From Bradyrhizobium sp. MOS002 (GTDB taxonomy: Bacteria > Pseudomonadota > Alphaproteobacteria > Rhizobiales > Xanthobacteraceae), in NCBI RefSeq assembly GCF_003020115.1, contig NZ_PYFX01000008.1:124001-188000 (forward strand): a stretch of 64,000 nt of DNA, written 5' to 3'. This document shows, in pieces, positions 8,828-17,967 of this stretch (its first letter is position 1; the number at the start of each line of letters is the position of its first letter). Made by a program: the position numbers and the translations under genes. The notes beneath the pieces were generated by a model that worked only from the letters and a program-made list of their open reading frames with translations, was not told where the DNA came from and did no database searches.

Positions 8828-8909
8828 CCGTCATTGCGAGCGCAGCGAAGCAATCCAGAGTCTTACCGCGGAGGGATTCTGGATTGCTTCGCTGCGCTCG
8901 CAATGACGG
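8828..8909. repeat. Bradyrhizobium-type intergenic palindromic repeat (copy A)
   Basis: Two perfectly complementary 31-bp arms (8828-8858 and 8879-8909) flank a 20-bp loop. The arm includes GTCATTGCGAGCGCAGCGAA. A related copy is at 27716-27801. Elements of this type are commonly translated by mistake as Arg/Ser-rich proteins. It fills most of the gap between the XRE regulator and the panE-like gene, and may act as a transcript end. Confidence 0.9.
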
Positions 8910-8978
8910 GGAGGAGACGGAGCGTGGGCCATCTGTTATTGTTTCTGCGGAAGCGGTCGCTCCGCAATGGGAGTTCGA

Positions 8979-9908
8979 ATGAGAGTGCTTGTGATCGGCG
9001 CGGGAGCGCTTGGAGGCTATTACGGCGCGCGCCTGGTCCGAGCCGGCGGCGACGTGACCTTTCTGGTGCGGGCCGGGCGGGCGGAGCAGTTGCGGCGGAA
9101 TGGATTGCAGGTCGTGAGCCCGCACGGCGATTTCGCCGTGCAGCCGAGGGTCATCCTGGCCAAGGATCTCAAGGAAGCGTTCGACGTCGTGCTGGTCGGG
9201 GTGAAATCCTACTCGCTCGACGATGCGATGGCCCAGTTTGCCCCGGCGGTCGGCGCCAACACGATGATTTTGCCGATCCTCAACGGCTTGAAACATGTCG
9301 ACGCCCTGACCGCGCGGTTCGGCGCGAGGTGCGTCCTCGGCGGGCTCGCGAACGTCAGTGCCGGGCTCGATGCGGATGGCCGTGTCGTTCAGTTCATGGC
9401 CAATCAGACCATCGTCTTCGGCGAGATCGAGGGGGCGTTGAGCGAGCGCGTGCTCGCCCTGGAGACGCTGCTGCATGTGCCCGGTATCGACGTGCGCGCC
9501 AGCGAAGCGATCATGCAGGACATGTGGGAGAAGTTCGTCCAGCTGAGCACGCTCGCCGGCATCACCTGCCTGATGCGTGCAAGCATCGGGGACATTCTAG
9601 CCGTGCCGAACGGCGAGCAATCCATCTTCCGCCTGTTCGCCGAATGCTGCGCCGTCGCGACGGCCTCAGGTTTTGAGCCGCGGGCGCCTTTCATCGAGTT
9701 TGACCGGAAGCTGTTCACGACGCTGGACTCCCCGCTCAAGGCCTCGATGCTGCGCGATATCGAGCGCGGCTCGATCACCGAGGCGGAGCACATCCTCGGC
9801 GATATGGCCAACCGGGCCCGCGCGCTGGGCATCGACACGCCCCTGCTGGATCTCGCCCGCGCGCATGTGGCGGCCTATGAGATCGGGCGGCAGAGAGCGG
9901 CCAGCTAA
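8979..9908 (+). CDS. 2-dehydropantoate 2-reductase family protein (ketopantoate reductase-like)
   Basis: A 309-aa member of the ApbA/PanE family, which reduces ketopantoate to pantoate with NADPH in coenzyme A synthesis. The Rossmann motif VIGAGALGGYYGARL is at residues about 4-18. The family motifs VKSYSLDDA and LPILNGLKHVDAL follow, and the C-terminal helical domain contains WEKFVQLSTLAGITCL and SSPLKASM-like DSPLKASMLRDIERG. The start at 8979 has GGGAG six bases upstream; the ATG at 8967 overlaps this ribosome site and is less likely. Bacteria often carry several paralogues acting on other 2-keto acids, so the pan pathway role is not certain. Its stop codon overlaps that of convergent recG. 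Confidence 0.85.
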   Translation: MRVLVIGAGALGGYYGARLVRAGGDVTFLVRAGRAEQLRRNGLQVVSPHGDFAVQPRVILAKDLKEAFDVVLVGVKSYSLDDAMAQFAPAVGANTMILPILNGLKHVDALTARFGARCVLGGLANVSAGLDADGRVVQFMANQTIVFGEIEGALSERVLALETLLHVPGIDVRASEAIMQDMWEKFVQLSTLAGITCLMRASIGDILAVPNGEQSIFRLFAECCAVATASGFEPRAPFIEFDRKLFTTLDSPLKASMLRDIERGSITEAEHILGDMANRARALGIDTPLLDLARAHVAAYEIGRQRAAS

Positions 9909-12016
9909 CCCGCTCCGATCAGCGGGATGGCTTCATCCCGCTCATACAGATACAGCAGGCATCGCAGCGCCTCACCGCGCTCGCCCTTGAGTTTCGGATC
10001 GTCCTTCAGGATGCGCAGCGCCTCGTCGCGGGCCTGCGTGATGAGCTGGCCGTGCACCTCCGAGCGGGCGATGCGGTAGCCGGGCAGGCCGCTCTGGCGC
10101 ACGCCGAGCACATCGCCTTCGCCGCGCAGCTTCAGGTCTTCTTCGGCGATGCGAAAGCCGTCGGCGGTCTCGCGGATCACCTTCAGCCGCGCTTTCGACA
10201 TCTCGCCGAGCGGCTCGGAGTAGAGCAGCAGGCAGGTCGAGGCCTCCGAGCCGCGCCCGATGCGGCCGCGCAGTTGATGAAGCTGGGCGAGGCCAAAGCG
10301 TTCGGCGTTCTCGATCACCATGATGGTCGCCGCCGGCACGTCGACACCGACCTCGACGACGGTGGTCGCGACCAGCAGGCCGATCTCGTGGGCGGCGAAC
10401 TGGCCCATCACGCGGTCCTTCTCGGTGCCCTTCATCTGGCCGTGGACGAGGCCGACGCGGTCGCCGAAACGCTTCTGCAGGCTTTCGAAGCGCTTGGTCG
10501 CATTGGTCAGGTGCTCGGTGCCCTCGGCCTCGGATTCCTCGACCAGCGGGCAGATCCAGTAGACCAGCTTGCCGGACTGCAGCGCGCGTCCGATGCTCTC
10601 CGTGACCTCTTCGAGGCGGCTCATCGATATGGTGCGGGTTTCGATCGGCTGGCGGCCGGCGGGCTTTTCGCGCAGCTCGGAGATGTCCATGTCGCCGAAA
10701 TAGGTCAGCACCAGCGTGCGCGGGATCGGCGTTGCGCTCAGCACCAGCACGTCGACGGCCTCGCCCTTTGACGTCAGCGCCAGCCGCTCGCGCACGCCAA
10801 AACGATGCTGCTCGTCGACGACGGCGAGGGCGAGATCGTTGAAGATCACGTCGTCCTGGATCAGCGCGTGGGTGCCGACGAGGAGGTCGATCTCGCCGGC
10901 TTCGAGCTGTGCCAGCAGTTCCTGCCGCTCCTTGCCTTTTTCGCGGCCGGTGAGGATCGCGACCCGCATGCCGGCGCGCTCGGCAAGCGGCGCGATGGTC
11001 TTGATGTGCTGACGGGCCAAAATTTCGGTCGGGGCCATCAGCGCCGCCTGCTTGCCGACCTCGGTGACGGCAGCGGCGGCCAGCAGCGCCACCACGGTCT
11101 TGCCGGAGCCGACGTCGCCCTGGAGCAGGCGCAGCATGCGCACCGGTTGCTGCAGATCATTCGCAATGGCCGCCGCGGCGTCGCGCTGGGAGATTGTCAG
11201 CGCATAGGGCAGGGCATCGATGATCCTGTTGCGGAGGTGCCCGTCGCCGGCGTTGCGCACACCGGCCGGGCGGCGCAATTGCGCGCGAATCAGGGCAAGC
11301 GCAAGTTGCCCGGCCAGGAGTTCGTCGAAGGCGAGCCGCGACCAGAACGGCTGGTCGGGCAGAATGTCGGTGAGCTCGACCGGCTGATGCACGCGGGTGA
11401 GCGCCTCGGTGATCGGCGGGAAGCTGCAGCGGCGCAGCACCTCTGGGCTGATCCATTCCGGCAACGCCGGCAGCTTTTGCAGCGCCTGCGCAACCGCGCG
11501 GCGCAGCGAGCCGAGCGCAAGGCCTTCGGTCAAGGGATAGACGGGATCGATGCCGGAGAGTTTCGAAATCGCCTCCTCGTCCAGCACCCGGTCGGGATGC
11601 ACGATCTGCGGGATGCCGTCGTACATCTGCAGCGTGCCGGAGACGAAGCGCTTCTCGCCGATCGGCAGCAGCTTCTCGACATAGCCGGGCTTTGCGCGGA
11701 AGAACGTCAGCACGACGTCGCCGGTCTCGTCGCTGGCGTAGACGAGGTAGGGCGCGCGGGCACTGCGCGGCGGGGGCGGGCGGTGGCGGTCGACAGTGAC
11801 CTCCAGCGTCACCATGGTTCCCTGCACGGCGTCGCGGATCTTCGGGCGGGCGCGGCGGTCGATGACCTGGCTCGGCAAATGCAGCAACAGATCGACCAGC
11901 CGCGGCGTCTCATTGCGGCTGAGCAGATATTGCAGCAGCTTGTCCTGCTTCGGACCGACGCCGGGCAGGCTGATCACGGGGGCAAACAGCGGATTGAGCA
12001 GGCTGGGGCGCATCAC
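9905..12016 (-). CDS. recG: ATP-dependent DNA helicase RecG
   Basis: RecG remodels stalled replication forks and branches Holliday junctions. The 703-aa frame has the N-terminal wedge/OB region, with early motif SLPGVGPKQDKLL at residues 18-30. Walker A is GDVGSGKT, the DExH box appears as VVDEQHRFG, motif III as LSATPIPRT, and the C-terminal helicase half carries VATTVVEVGVDVP and QLRGRIGRG. Length matches the family. It is divergent from sdhE-mfd, an arrangement I associate with alphaproteobacteria, placing repair genes side by side. The 3' end overlaps the panE-like gene by 4 bp. Confidence 0.97.
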   Translation of the reverse strand: MMRPSLLNPLFAPVISLPGVGPKQDKLLQYLLSRNETPRLVDLLLHLPSQVIDRRARPKIRDAVQGTMVTLEVTVDRHRPPPPRSARAPYLVYASDETGDVVLTFFRAKPGYVEKLLPIGEKRFVSGTLQMYDGIPQIVHPDRVLDEEAISKLSGIDPVYPLTEGLALGSLRRAVAQALQKLPALPEWISPEVLRRCSFPPITEALTRVHQPVELTDILPDQPFWSRLAFDELLAGQLALALIRAQLRRPAGVRNAGDGHLRNRIIDALPYALTISQRDAAAAIANDLQQPVRMLRLLQGDVGSGKTVVALLAAAAVTEVGKQAALMAPTEILARQHIKTIAPLAERAGMRVAILTGREKGKERQELLAQLEAGEIDLLVGTHALIQDDVIFNDLALAVVDEQHRFGVRERLALTSKGEAVDVLVLSATPIPRTLVLTYFGDMDISELREKPAGRQPIETRTISMSRLEEVTESIGRALQSGKLVYWICPLVEESEAEGTEHLTNATKRFESLQKRFGDRVGLVHGQMKGTEKDRVMGQFAAHEIGLLVATTVVEVGVDVPAATIMVIENAERFGLAQLHQLRGRIGRGSEASTCLLLYSEPLGEMSKARLKVIRETADGFRIAEEDLKLRGEGDVLGVRQSGLPGYRIARSEVHGQLITQARDEALRILKDDPKLKGERGEALRCLLYLYERDEAIPLIGAG

Positions 12017-12041
12017 GCGAACCTAGGATCGTTTCGGCCCG

Positions 12042-12065
12042 TCATGCCCGGCTTTATGCCGGGCA
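12042..12065. repeat. Short hairpin repeat in the recG/sdhE divergent region
   Basis: The segment contains ATGCCCGGC, a TTTAT loop, and GCCGGGCAT, a perfect 9-bp inverted repeat followed by CCACGTC. This looks like a remnant of a common Bradyrhizobium intergenic palindrome. It lies 26 bp upstream of recG within its likely 5' region. The rest of the 181-bp gap holds the promoters of recG and sdhE, which I could not place. Confidence 0.6.
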
Positions 12066-12197
12066 TCCACGTCTTTTTTCGGAGGTAACGCCGGGTGACG
12101 AGCCATGACAAATCGAGGGCTGACACGGGCGGTCCGAGTGGCTATATCACGCCGGCCCGGCACGTCCGGGCTTTTGGCGTTTGACTGGAATTGAGAC

Positions 12198-12488
12198 ATG
12201 ACGGGAACGACACGATCGAGCAACGGGCTGGACGACCGCCGCAAGCGGCTTCTGTTCCGCTGCTGGCACCGCGGCACGCGCGAGATGGACCTGATCCTCG
12301 GCCGCTTCGCGGATGCCGAGATCGGCAATCTGTCCGATGACGAGCTGACGCAGCTCGAGACCCTGCTCGAAGAAGCCGATCCCGACCTCTATGCCGCCAT
12401 CACCGGCGACAAGGTGCTTGCCGCCGAAGTCATCGGCCCGCTGTTTGCGCGCATCAAGGCGTTTCCGATCGCGGACCGCGACGTATGA
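12198..12488 (+). CDS. sdhE: Succinate dehydrogenase assembly factor SdhE
   Basis: A 96-aa protein of the SdhE/SDH5 (formerly DUF339) family, which promotes covalent attachment of FAD to the flavoprotein subunit of succinate dehydrogenase. The diagnostic RGxxExD motif is present as RGTREMD (residues about 27-33), within FRCWHRGTREMDLILGRF. The rest is a small helical bundle with TQLETLLEEADPDLYAAI. The last codons overlap the mfd start as ATGA, indicating translational coupling. Confidence 0.95.
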   Translation: MTGTTRSSNGLDDRRKRLLFRCWHRGTREMDLILGRFADAEIGNLSDDELTQLETLLEEADPDLYAAITGDKVLAAEVIGPLFARIKAFPIADRDV

Positions 12489-15400
12489 AGCAGGGGATGA
12501 AATCGCCGGCCGAGCTGCTCACGCCCGGCCGCGCGCTGACGCTTGCCAATGTCGCCGAGGGCGCCGAGGGCCTCGTTGTCTCCGATCTCGCGCGCGCCAT
12601 CGCGGCGCGGCCGAAGAAGCCGGCTGTCAGCCTCGCGGTGATCTGCCGCGACGGCCCGCGGATGCAGCACCTCGAACGGGCCCTGCAATTCTTCGCGCCC
12701 GATTTGCCCGTGCTGACCTTTCCGGCCTGGGACTGCCAGCCCTACGACCGCGTCTCGCCGCATGGCGGCGTCCTCGCGCAGCGACTGACGACGCTGGCAC
12801 GGCTTGCGTCCCTGACTGGCAGCGACAAACCGCTGATCGTGCTGACCACGGTGAACGCCGTCGTCCAGCGCGTGCCGTCGCGCGACCTCGTCGCGGCGCA
12901 GGCGCTGTCGGTCGCGCCCGGCAACGTCGTGCCGATGGACACCATCATCGCCTGGCTCGAGCACAACGGCTACAACCGCTCGTCGACCGTGCGCGAGCCC
13001 GGCGAATACGCGGTGCGCGGCGGCATTCTGGACCTGTTTCCGGCCGGCCTCGAGCAGCCCGTCCGTTTCGACTTCTTCGGCGACAGCCTGGAATCGATCC
13101 GCACCTTCGATGCCGAGACCCAGCGCACGCTGCTCGACATGAGCGCGCTCGATCTCGTGCCGATCTCCGAATTCCAGCTCGTCACCGATACCATCCGCCG
13201 CTTTCGCATGGGCTATGTCGCCGAGTTCGGCGCGCCCGAGCGCGACGATGCGCTCTACGAGGCCGTCAGCGAGGGCCGCCGTCATCCCGGCATGGAACAT
13301 TGGCTGCCGCTGTTCCAGGACCGGATGGACACGCTGTTCGACTATCTGCAAGGCGCGGCCATCGCGATCGAGCCGCAGGCCGAGGATGCCGTCCGCGAAC
13401 GCTTCAAGCAGATCGTCGACTATTACCAGGCCCGCCGCGATGCGATGGAGCATCCGGGCGGCGGCGCCATCTACAAGCCGCTGCCGCCTGACCGGCTCTA
13501 TTTGACCGAGGAGGAGTGGGCCAAGCGCGAGAGCGAGATGCCGTTGGTGCGGCTGACGCAGTTTTCGGTGCCTGCCGATGGTACCAGCGTGGTCGATGCC
13601 GGTGCACGCAAAGGCCGCGACTTCGCGCCGGAGCGCAACGATAACAATGTCAATGTCTTCGAAGCGGTCGTCGCACATGTGCATGGGCTGCTGACAAGCC
13701 GCAAGAAGGTGGTCATCGCGCTCTGGACGGAGGGCTCGCGCGACCGCATGACCTCGATGTTGCGCGATCACAAGCTCACCCCCGTGACCAGCGTCAACAG
13801 CTGGCGCACGGTGCAGGCCACTCCGCGCAACGAGACCATGCTCGCCGTGCTCGGCCTGGAAAGCGGTTTCGAGACCGACGAGATCGCGCTCATCAGCGAG
13901 CAGGACATCCTTGGCGATCGCCTGGTCCGGCCGCGCAAGGCGAGCCGCAAGCTCGACAATTTCATCTCGGAGGTGACGAGCCTCGCCGCCGGCGACATCG
14001 TGGTCCACGTCGATCACGGCATCGGCCGCTTCATCGGTCTGCAGACGCTCGACGTCGCCGGCGCGCCGCATGACTGCCTCGAGCTGCATTATGCCGCCGA
14101 GACCAAGCTGTTCCTGCCGGTCGAGAACATCGAGCTGCTGTCGCGCTACGGCTCCGACCAGACCTCGGTCGAGCTGGATCGTCTCGGTGGTTCGGGCTGG
14201 CAGACACGCAAGGCCAAGCTCAAGAACCGCATCCGCGAGATCGCGGGCGAGCTGATCAAGATCGCCGCCGAGCGGCATCTGCACGAGGCGCCGAAGCTGC
14301 CGGTGCAGCCGGGCCTCTACGACGAGTTCTGCGCCCGCTTCCCCTATGACGAGACCGAGGATCAACTTGGCGCGATCGAGTCCACGCTGAAGGACCTCGA
14401 GCTCGGCCGTCCCATGGACCGGCTGATCTGCGGCGACGTCGGCTTCGGCAAGACCGAGGTGGCGCTGCGCGCGGCCTTCGCCGTGGCGCTCGAAGGCAAG
14501 CAGGTCGCGGTCGTGGTGCCGACCACGCTGCTCGCCCGTCAGCACCACAAGACGTTCACCGACCGTTTCAAGGGTTTCCCGGTCCAGGTCGCGCAGGCCT
14601 CGCGCCTGGTTCCGGCCAAGCAGCTCAATCTGGTCAAGAAGGGCCTCACGGACGGCTCGGTCGATATCGTCGTCGGCACCCACGCGCTGCTCAGCAAGTC
14701 GATCAAGTTCCGGGACCTCGGCCTGCTGATCGTCGACGAGGAGCAGCATTTCGGTGTCACCCACAAGGAGCGGCTGAAGCAGCTCCGCGCCGAGGTGCAC
14801 GTGCTGACGCTGTCGGCCACGCCGATCCCGCGCACGCTCCAGCTCGCGCTCACCGGCGTGCGCGAACTCTCGATCATTGCCTCGCCTCCTGTCGACCGTC
14901 TCGCGGTCCGCACCTTCGTCGCCCCGCACGATCCCCTGATGATCCGCGAGGCGCTGCTGCGCGAGCGCTATCGCGGCGGCCAGGCGTTCTACGTGGTGCC
15001 GCGCATCGACGACCTCGCCGAGGTCAAGGACTTCCTCGACAAGAACGTGCCGGAGATGAAGGTCGCGGTCGCGCACGGCCAGATGCCGCCCGCCGTGATC
15101 GAGGACATCATGACCGCGTTCTACGACGGCAAGTTCGACATCCTGCTGTCGACCACGATTGTGGAATCCGGCCTCGACATCCCCAACGCCAACACGCTGA
15201 TCGTGCATCGCGCCGACATGTTCGGCCTCGCCCAGCTCTATCAGCTCCGCGGCCGCGTCGGCCGCTCCAAGCTGCGTGCCTATGCGCTGTTCACGCTGCC
15301 GGCGCAGCAAAAGATCACGGCGCAGGCCGAGCGCCGGCTCACCGTGCTGCAATCGCTGGAGACGCTGGGCGCGGGCTTCCAGCTCGCCTCGCACGACCTC

Positions 15401-16003
15401 GACATCCGCGGCGCCGGCAACATTCTGGGCGAGCAGCAGTCCGGCCACATCAAGGAGGTCGGCTTCGAACTCTATCAATCGATGCTGGAGGAGGCGATCG
15501 TCAACCTCAAGGCCGGCGTGTCCGAGCCCGCCGCCGATCGCTGGTCGCCGACGATCACCATCGGCATGCCCGTGCTGATCCCTGAGGACTATGTCGGCGA
15601 TCTCTCGGTGCGGCTGTCGCTCTACCGCCGGCTCGCCGACCTCGACAGCGAAGAGGAGATCGAGAACTTCGGCGCCGAGATGCGCGACCGTTTCGGCGTG
15701 CTGCCGGACGAGGTGCGCTATTTGTTCAAGGTCGCCGCGATCAAGGCATTCTGCCGCCAGGCCAATGTCGGGAAGATCGATGCCGGCCCGAAGGGCGCCG
15801 TCATCGCCTTCCGCGACAATTCCTTTGCCCATCCCGACCGCTTGGTGAGCTTCATCCGCAGCCACGGCCAGGCCGCGAAGGTGCGGCCCGACATGAAGGT
15901 GGTGTTCCTGCAGGACTGGGAAACGCCGGAGGAGCGTCTGGCCGGCACCACCGAGATCATGCGCCAGCTGGCGCAGCTCGCGCAGAGCAAGAAGGCGGCG
16001 TAG
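12485..16003 (+). CDS. mfd: Transcription-repair coupling factor
   Basis: Mfd removes RNA polymerase stalled at lesions and recruits UvrA. The 1172-aa protein has the N-terminal UvrB-homology region (FPAWDCQPYDRVSPH, VREPGEYAVRGGILDLFP), the RNA-polymerase-interacting Tudor-like segment near residue 500 (DIVVHVDHGIGRFIGL), and a RecG-like helicase. The latter has Walker A GDVGFGKTE, DEEQHFG in place of DExH, LSATPIPRT, and TTIVESGLDIPNAN. The C-terminal regulatory TRCF domain includes LSLYRRLADLDSEEEI. Start is at the ATGA overlap with sdhE. A 1227-codon open frame lies antisense to it and is a codon-bias shadow. Confidence 0.97.
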   Translation: MKQGMKSPAELLTPGRALTLANVAEGAEGLVVSDLARAIAARPKKPAVSLAVICRDGPRMQHLERALQFFAPDLPVLTFPAWDCQPYDRVSPHGGVLAQRLTTLARLASLTGSDKPLIVLTTVNAVVQRVPSRDLVAAQALSVAPGNVVPMDTIIAWLEHNGYNRSSTVREPGEYAVRGGILDLFPAGLEQPVRFDFFGDSLESIRTFDAETQRTLLDMSALDLVPISEFQLVTDTIRRFRMGYVAEFGAPERDDALYEAVSEGRRHPGMEHWLPLFQDRMDTLFDYLQGAAIAIEPQAEDAVRERFKQIVDYYQARRDAMEHPGGGAIYKPLPPDRLYLTEEEWAKRESEMPLVRLTQFSVPADGTSVVDAGARKGRDFAPERNDNNVNVFEAVVAHVHGLLTSRKKVVIALWTEGSRDRMTSMLRDHKLTPVTSVNSWRTVQATPRNETMLAVLGLESGFETDEIALISEQDILGDRLVRPRKASRKLDNFISEVTSLAAGDIVVHVDHGIGRFIGLQTLDVAGAPHDCLELHYAAETKLFLPVENIELLSRYGSDQTSVELDRLGGSGWQTRKAKLKNRIREIAGELIKIAAERHLHEAPKLPVQPGLYDEFCARFPYDETEDQLGAIESTLKDLELGRPMDRLICGDVGFGKTEVALRAAFAVALEGKQVAVVVPTTLLARQHHKTFTDRFKGFPVQVAQASRLVPAKQLNLVKKGLTDGSVDIVVGTHALLSKSIKFRDLGLLIVDEEQHFGVTHKERLKQLRAEVHVLTLSATPIPRTLQLALTGVRELSIIASPPVDRLAVRTFVAPHDPLMIREALLRERYRGGQAFYVVPRIDDLAEVKDFLDKNVPEMKVAVAHGQMPPAVIEDIMTAFYDGKFDILLSTTIVESGLDIPNANTLIVHRADMFGLAQLYQLRGRVGRSKLRAYALFTLPAQQKITAQAERRLTVLQSLETLGAGFQLASHDLDIRGAGNILGEQQSGHIKEVGFELYQSMLEEAIVNLKAGVSEPAADRWSPTITIGMPVLIPEDYVGDLSVRLSLYRRLADLDSEEEIENFGAEMRDRFGVLPDEVRYLFKVAAIKAFCRQANVGKIDAGPKGAVIAFRDNSFAHPDRLVSFIRSHGQAAKVRPDMKVVFLQDWETPEERLAGTTEIMRQLAQLAQSKKAA

Positions 16004-16018
16004 TAGTTTCGAGAGGCG

Positions 16019-16040
16019 GCGGCGCGAAACGACGCGCCGC
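16019..16040 (+). terminator. Inverted repeat after mfd
   Basis: Arms GCGGCGCG (16019-16026) and CGCGCCGC (16033-16040) flank the loop AAACGA, 15 bp after the mfd stop. No T run follows, so this is a stem at the transcript end rather than a textbook intrinsic terminator. Confidence 0.5.
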
Positions 16041-16243
16041 ACCCGGATCCCGGAATAGCGACATATGATCACTTGCGGAATGATCGAACAGTTGCTACGT
16101 TCAATCTATCGAGTTTCGGCCGAACGACTTGGCCTCGCCGCTGAAAAGCGCGCCTGACTGACGACCCTCCCTCCAGATCTCGACGACACCCACCGCGCTT
16201 TTGAGCGCGGCTAAACGTTTATCTATCTTAAAGGACGATCCCC

Positions 16244-16453
16244 ATGACGACGGGAACTGTGAAGTGGTTTAACAGCCAAAAGGGCTTCGGATTCATTCAG
16301 CCGGACGAGGGCAGCCAGGATGTGTTCGTTCATATCAGCGCCGTTGAACGCGCCGGCATGAATACCCTCAACGAAGGGCAGAAGGTTTCTTTTGAAATCG
16401 TTGCAGATCGCCGCACCGGCAAGTCTGCTGCTGAAGATCTGCGCGCCGCATAG
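16244..16453 (+). CDS. Cold-shock protein (CspA family)
   Basis: A 69-aa single-domain OB-fold RNA/DNA chaperone. The RNP1 motif KGFGFI is at residues 14-19 and RNP2 VFVHI at about 28-32, with the conserved start TGTVKWFNSQ. Such proteins melt RNA structure during cold or stationary-phase stress. The gene follows a 240-bp gap, leaving room for the long structured 5' leader typical of csp mRNAs, although I did not resolve one. It is followed by a clear intrinsic terminator and is therefore probably monocistronic. Confidence 0.95.
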   Translation: MTTGTVKWFNSQKGFGFIQPDEGSQDVFVHISAVERAGMNTLNEGQKVSFEIVADRRTGKSAAEDLRAA

Positions 16454-16517
16454 GCTGCCGCAATCTCAATGACGTTGCTTTGACCACGGATGTACTGGCA
16501 GAGCTTCGGATCTTTGG

Positions 16518-16550
16518 ACCCGCGACCGTTCATCGGTCGCGGGTTTTTTG
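16518..16550 (+). terminator. Intrinsic terminator of the cold-shock gene
   Basis: An 11-bp perfect stem (ACCCGCGACCG, loop TTCAT, complementary arm ending at 16544) runs directly into six T residues, 65 bp after the stop codon. Confidence 0.92.
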
Positions 16551-16655
16551 CGCCGGCGGCCGCCCGCCGCGCACGAGAATGCGAACGGTACGTTTCACGT
16601 AAAGATTCCATATAAGAGCAGTCGAGCTCCGACGGCAGCGAGCGCGGGCGGATGA

Positions 16656-17882
16656 TTACGACGCCGCGCGCGAGGCCTCGGCCGACAGCCGCCCAAGCAG
16701 CGACCTTGCCGTATCCGACGGCGACAGCGAATCCACCGAGACGACGGGATCGCTGCGCATCTCGTGCTTGCCGTTCGACGTGTGCCGCATCACTGAGGAG
16801 AGGCGGCGGGCGATCATGTGGGCGGTGCGGAAGTCGGTCTCGGCGAATACGACGATGACCGAACCGTCCTTTTGCGCCACGCCAAAATCCATCTGCCGCA
16901 TCAGGCGGCTCAGAATGCGCGCAGCATCGAGCTGGGCCCGGGAATTGCCGGGATCGAACGCGAAGCGTGCGACCGAAAGACCGCCGCCGCGGGCCAGCGT
17001 CTGCTCGACCGCCTTGGCAAAATCGCGCGCAAAAGCTTCCACCGTGAGCAGGCCACTGCGTGGGTCGAGCCAGCCGCCGGCATCGATCGAGCGCAGCGTG
17101 CGGCTCAGCTGGGCTTCCATGGCGTGCTGGCGGATCAAGGTCAGCGCGTTGGCGGCGACCTTCGCCGGCTCGCCCGGGATCAGCTCGAGATTGGGCAGGT
17201 CGTAAGTCTGCGTCAATTGATGCGCGGTGACGACCACGGGCAGGCTGCGGAAACGGGTGTCCTCGGCGAGCACCGTGAGGAAGGCATCGGTCACGCGGGG
17301 GGTAAAGCCTTCGGCGAGCACGACACCGTCGAGGTCGCGGGTGTTGAGATGCTTGGCCGCGGCCTCGATCGAGAGCGCCCCGATGACGCCGACGCGCTCG
17401 CCGAGCGCAACGGAAAGCGCGGGGTAAGCCGCGCCGCGGCCGATCAGGAGCACTGTGGCATCGCGAACGGGATCGGCCTCCGGCAGCGCGACTTTCACCT
17501 CGGGCAGCCGGCGCAGCACCGTGGCATGAAGCGTGCGAATGCGCAGCGCGGCGCGAAGCCGCGCGATCAGGCGTTCGGAATGACCGGCGCGCGAAGAGGA
17601 GAATGGCAGGGCGTTGTGCGGGAGCGTGCCCGCCGCATCCAGCGCCACGAAGGGAAGGTAGGGTGATTGCTCCGCGATCTTCCTCGCGAGCGGTGCCAGA
17701 TAGGGCTCGTGCCCGGCATGCATCGCGGCGAGGACCACGGCCGGCTGCACCTCCTCGACCGCGCGTGCCGCGCCCGCCCAGCCGGTGTCGATCACGGGGA
17801 AGAATCGCGCCTCGTCCAGCGCCGTAATGAAGCCCGGCCGCTCGGCATTGGACACAAACAGGATCGGGCCAGCCTGGGACAT
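16656..17882 (-). CDS. Degenerate GGDEF-type protein with receiver-like N-terminus
   Basis: A 408-aa soluble protein. The first 260 residues look like two receiver-like alpha/beta domains: GPILFVSNAERPGFI with later VVLAAMHAGHEP, and ATVLLIGRGAAYPALS with later DGVVLAEGFTP. Canonical phospho-acceptor sites are not obvious. From about residue 265 the sequence follows a GGDEF layout: DPRSGLLTVEAFARDFAKAV corresponds to the DxLTGLxNR entry motif, and the GGDEF position reads KDGSVIVVFAETD. The active-site Gly-Gly-Asp/Glu-Glu-Phe is therefore missing, and diguanylate cyclase activity is unlikely. It may bind a ligand or partner instead. It is the only gene here with a c-di-GMP flavour, and no EAL domain is nearby. 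Confidence 0.7.
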   Translation of the reverse strand: MSQAGPILFVSNAERPGFITALDEARFFPVIDTGWAGAARAVEEVQPAVVLAAMHAGHEPYLAPLARKIAEQSPYLPFVALDAAGTLPHNALPFSSSRAGHSERLIARLRAALRIRTLHATVLRRLPEVKVALPEADPVRDATVLLIGRGAAYPALSVALGERVGVIGALSIEAAAKHLNTRDLDGVVLAEGFTPRVTDAFLTVLAEDTRFRSLPVVVTAHQLTQTYDLPNLELIPGEPAKVAANALTLIRQHAMEAQLSRTLRSIDAGGWLDPRSGLLTVEAFARDFAKAVEQTLARGGGLSVARFAFDPGNSRAQLDAARILSRLMRQMDFGVAQKDGSVIVVFAETDFRTAHMIARRLSSVMRHTSNGKHEMRSDPVVSVDSLSPSDTARSLLGRLSAEASRAAS

Positions 17883-17967
17883 CGAGAGACTCTGATCACG
17901 CGACAGGTGCTGCGCAATCTAGTCCGGCCGCCTTAATGCAGCGTCAATGGAACGGTCGAAACTACGC

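Noticed and set aside
8805..9476. Long ORFs containing the LRAQRSNPE phrase around the palindromic repeat
   Set aside because: They translate the intergenic repeat (8828-8909) and the antisense of the panE-like gene. This phrase is a known signature of repeat-derived false proteins.
9905..9908. 4-bp overlap of convergent panE-like and recG stop codons as a special regulatory device
   Set aside because: Such overlaps are common in compact genomes and no hairpin or antisense signal accompanies it.
12389..16072. 1227-codon open frame antisense to mfd
   Set aside because: It is the complement of the mfd coding frame. Its Arg/Glu/Asp/Leu/His/Ala-rich composition is typical of antisense to high-GC genes, and no known domain or ribosome site was seen.
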